This document shows, one piece after another, positions 60,987-64,000 of a DNA stretch of 64,000 bases (position 1 is the first letter of the stretch; each line of letters begins with the position of its first letter). The position numbers and the translations under genes were made by a program. The DNA is taken from the NCBI GenBank assembly GCA_029582165.1, contig CM055889.1, positions 14,564,841-14,628,840 of the forward strand, given 5' to 3'. The notes below the pieces were generated by a model that saw only the letters and a list, made by a program, of their open reading frames with translations, did no database searches and was not told the origin of the DNA. This stretch comes from Portulaca oleracea. Its lineage: Eukaryota; Streptophyta; Magnoliopsida; Caryophyllales; Portulacaceae.

Positions 60987-62414
60987 TGATAAGCCGTAAG
61001 TGCACGGGTGAAATTGTAGCATAAATCAAGGTCGTTCCCACAGGGACTTTTCCTTTCAACGCACAGAACTAGCCTCCTAGTTGATCGCTAAGTCGATCCG
61101 ATTTTTGTTTTGAATCAACTAAATCTAATTCTAATCACAATCAAGGTCTAAACAAACGAATATTCACTAAACTATTCTGATGAAATCAAGGGAAAAAGGC
61201 GTTCAGGAGATGAAACCTAAGTCAAATAACGAATCAACGATGTGGATTGAACTTTCATTTCATTAATTTGCACAATCAAGGTTCGATAATAGCATAAAAC
61301 ACTTCGCAATGAGATTTTGTCACTAGAGCGAATTGCCAAGACTAACCAAGCACCTACTTTCGTGGTTATTTTGATTTAGTCAAGGTTAAAGATCTAATTA
61401 TCTCAAGAACCCTAGCTAAAACTTCTATGTCTAGATAATTTTAACTACTTTAATCTAGGTTTTCGGGCAATCAAACTTCTCCTTTCGGTACTTCATTCAA
61501 CAACCTATAACTTGCAATTGGTGATCAAGCAAAAGCAATAACGATTCAATTCAAAGACCAAATAGATTGAAACAAACTAAATTCATGATAATTCAATCCA
61601 ACAAAGTCAATTCATCAAGCAACTTCAAAGGTTCATCCCCTAAACTAAAAAGAACTACTCACTATTCATGTTTGAAACTACAAAGCAATTGAAATCTATT
61701 CTAGAAAGCATATGAAAATATATGAGAGATTGAGAAATAAACCCAAGTGAAGAACAAACTTGCTAGGAATCAACAATGGAGGACTTTTGCTCCTCCACTT
61801 CAAAGTATGTTCGAGTTGCTCTTCAATCTTCAATCTTCTCTCAATCTTCAATGATGGAATGGAATATGGATGATGAATGATATGATTAGGGAATGAAATG
61901 GATGATGGTGGATGATCCTCTTCTTCTCGGCCGGAAATCAGCATAATATAGGCAAATATCACTTCAAAACCACCGAAAATGAAAAGACAGGAGAGACACG
62001 GACCGTGCCAGGGGTGACACGGACCGTGCCCCCTATGACACGGACCGTGCCTCCTGTGACACGAACCGTGTCAGCTCACTACTTGTAATTTCTCACTCTC
62101 TGGCCATAGACACGACCCGTGCCCTTCTTGGGGGCACCCGTGTCACTGCTTTTTCGGGCCTAGGAGTACTTTGGGCCATTGTTTGGGCCTTGGGTGATCC
62201 AACATCTCACTTCTTGGTCCTTTAAGCTCATAACTTGGATCTACACTTGATTTTTGGCTCGGTTTACATCGATTCTTCACAAATTCCCTACACCAAACTC
62301 CAAACCAAGCGTAATATGGGAAATTCGGGTATAAAATATACATAATCAAATCAAATATTCCCCAAATTCTCATCAAAATGACCAAGTTCTCATATATACA
62401 AGAAGTACTTATCA
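60987..62414 (-). mobile_element. Solo LTR (1428 bp) inserted in a gypsy gag gene
   Basis: TGATAAGCCGTAAGTGCACG at the left and AGAAGTACTTATCA at the right give TGATAAG...CTTATCA ends. AAGCT directly flanks both ends (60982-60986, 62415-62419). The gag gene reads on either side of it. Orientation is inferred from the related gypsy LTR at 33686. Contains five GACACGGACCGTG-type palindromes (61995-62130). Confidence 0.9.
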
Positions 62415-63128
62415 AAGCTCCTTAGGGGAGGGAAAAACAATTCCCTAGCCCTTGTTGACCCTCGGTGAGGGAGTAGTTCTAGGAGTTTCGAGGGATCGAG
62501 CAATGATCGATTGAGTTGGCCTGGAAGGAGGGAAGAAGGATCACCCGTAAGGTTTGGGAAGGGCCTTATCCTTCTTCCTTCGTTCAACCTTGAGAGCCAA
62601 GTTGCATAGATCATCCAAAAAGTGATATGGCTGGATCTCGACCTTCTTTGCAATTGAGGGAGATAAATCGTTGAAAAACCTCATCATAGTTTGGTCTGGA
62701 AGTTCTCAAAGGTCATTCCTAATGAGCAACTGTTCAAACTCATAGATGAACTCATATACGCTTCTCTTCCCTTACTCAAGGGCGAAGAGTCTTCTCAAGA
62801 TGTCCTGTTTGTAGGAGCTAGGCAAAAACTGACGGTTCATGATCTTCTTTAACTTCACCCATGAAGTGATCTTGTTTTTCTCATCTCGAGCCCGTTGCAC
62901 TTTCACGCTCTCAAACCAAAAGGATGCTACTTGGGTGAGTTTTAAGCTCGCCACTTTGAACGCCTTCTCATCACTATATCTCTTGGCCTCAAAGATGCAT
63001 TCCACCATTTGAGTCCACTCCAAATAATCATCGGAATCAAGAGAGCTGTTAAATTCAGAAAGCTCTACCTTGATGTTATGGAACTCATCCTGTGGAGGTC
63101 GCTCTCCCTTTCTTTGATGTTGCCCCAT
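62415..63128 (-). pseudogene. Gypsy gag gene, 5' part
   Basis: ATG at 63128: MGQHQRKGERPPQDEFHNIK, then FNSSLDSDDYLEWTQMVECI, LKLTQVASFWFESV and WVKLKKIMNRQFLPSSYKQD. This is the typical gag core (YLEWxxxxE...A..W......R......W..LK..M..RF.P..Y). A TAA interrupts near 62770 after LRRLFALE, and later stops follow. The reading resumes past the solo LTR with the zinc knuckle. Confidence 0.85.
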
Positions 63129-63759
63129 TCTTACGGAGCCATTACCATCATCACTCGACTCCGAGGAAGGAGGAGGACGAAGTGGACTGTGGGGACTATT
63201 TCTTCTCCTAGACCGGGATTAATCCTTGAGGTATGTTGTAACTAAAGCAAGTTAGTCGGTGAAGGCTTCGAGAGTTTGTTACAGGGAGTTGCATTGGTCC
63301 TCCAAGCTTATAATTTTGGCCCTTTCAAAAGAAAGACCCCTTTGGAACCCTTGTTGGCTTGTTCCTTCCCGATTGGTATTTTGTTATTCTTCTATATCGA
63401 GAAGAAAAGGTGTAGTATAGATAGTGTTTGGGGAATAATTTGAGGAGTTTGGTTTTCTTGTAGTTGGTTTGTGTTTGGCTTAGGGTTCTTTGTGGGTTTA
63501 AACCAACACCAACAATCCCAACAACATCCAACAACAATAACTCCAATATCAATAACCACAAGTGAATTCCTAACAACACCAAAAATCACCAGCAATAATT
63601 CCAACAACAATAATAGTTATCAATATCAAGAATAATGACTAACACATTTGCAAATGCATAGGGGATGGGGTTTCTCAATTTCTAACTACAATAACAACAA
63701 AAAAATTAAAATCCTAACTTTGAATTTGAAGAATAAACTCAAGCAAACCTAACCTTAGG
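63129..63759 (-). other. Leader of the gypsy element
   Basis: Non-coding sequence between gag and the primer-binding site, with AACAACACC and CAACAATCC repeats like those at 37925-38260. Confidence 0.5.
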
Positions 63760-63769
63760 TCTGATACCA
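63760..63769 (-). other. Primer-binding site, tRNA-iMet type
   Basis: The minus strand reads TGGTATCAGA, two bases inside the LTR start at 63772. Confidence 0.7.
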
Positions 63770-63771
63770 AT

Positions 63772-64000
63772 TGGAGCGTGCCATGGTGAAACTAGATGCT
63801 TGAGTTGATGAACTTGATGAAGATGGTGATGAATGTAAAAACCAAACCCTAGGAATGGGGTTTCACACACGAGATATGGACTTGGGGTAAAGGATAACCA
63901 CCACCTAATAGCTATCAAACCCACCAAGAATCGATAAAAGATGCAACCACCACAATTCTATAAAGGATTTAGTTTGAACACCACCACAATTAGACTGAGG
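63772..64000 (-). mobile_element. 5' LTR of the gypsy element, cut by the window end
   Basis: Begins (plus) TGGAGCGTGCCATGGTGAAA and matches the LTR at 38275 over its visible length (ACAAGATATG/ACGAGATATG, AACACCACCACAAT). Confidence 0.65.

Overview
The window is nuclear DNA of a flowering plant, almost certainly a eudicot. It has AT-rich intergenic sequence, split genes with GT-AG introns and chloroplast transit peptides. It also has typical plant repeats: Stowaway and Tourist MITEs, MULE and hAT elements, and copia and gypsy LTR elements. The species cannot be read from the sequence.

Three complete multi-exon genes could be rebuilt base by base, and every splice phase closes. (1) 1183-4968, minus: a 595-aa nine-transmembrane (TM9SF/EMP70) Golgi/endosome protein, 7 exons. 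(2) 12810-19880, plus: a 592-aa NhaD-type plastid Na+/H+ antiporter (NHD1), 10 exons. (3) 51505-54629, minus: a 616-aa plastid D-3-phosphoglycerate dehydrogenase, 5 exons. A fourth likely gene (27262-27681, plus) is intronless and encodes a 139-aa proline-rich secreted, probably GPI-anchored protein. Broken gene material includes an Asn/Gln-rich repeat-protein pseudogene (48546-49100), one exon of a Rho GDP-dissociation inhibitor (37069-37193), and a tandem duplicate of the NHD1 promoter and start (10340-10900).

Layout. 1-5 kb: TM9SF gene. 5-10 kb: nested MITEs, a TIR element and a gypsy gag fragment. 10-20 kb: duplicated promoter segment, a MULE with a nested hAT, then NHD1. 20-27 kb: LINE remnant and a striking array of large foldback elements. 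27.2 kb: proline-rich gene. 28-36 kb: a gag-only gypsy element (minus) carrying a MULE-like element and a miniature copia element (TRIM) in its LTR. 36-48 kb: RhoGDI exon, another gypsy end, a Harbinger-type element with GC-rich cargo, foldbacks, a 72-bp minisatellite and LTR-like sequence. 48.5-55 kb: pseudogene and PGDH gene. 55-64 kb: AT-rich low-complexity DNA, two solo LTRs with perfect 5-bp target duplications, and a decayed gypsy element running off the window end.

The NHD1 and PGDH products probably both act in the plastid (sodium/proton exchange and the phosphorylated serine pathway), but nothing in the sequence links them as one system. The most informative structures are insertion histories that can be read directly, with empty sites preserved in duplicated copies.
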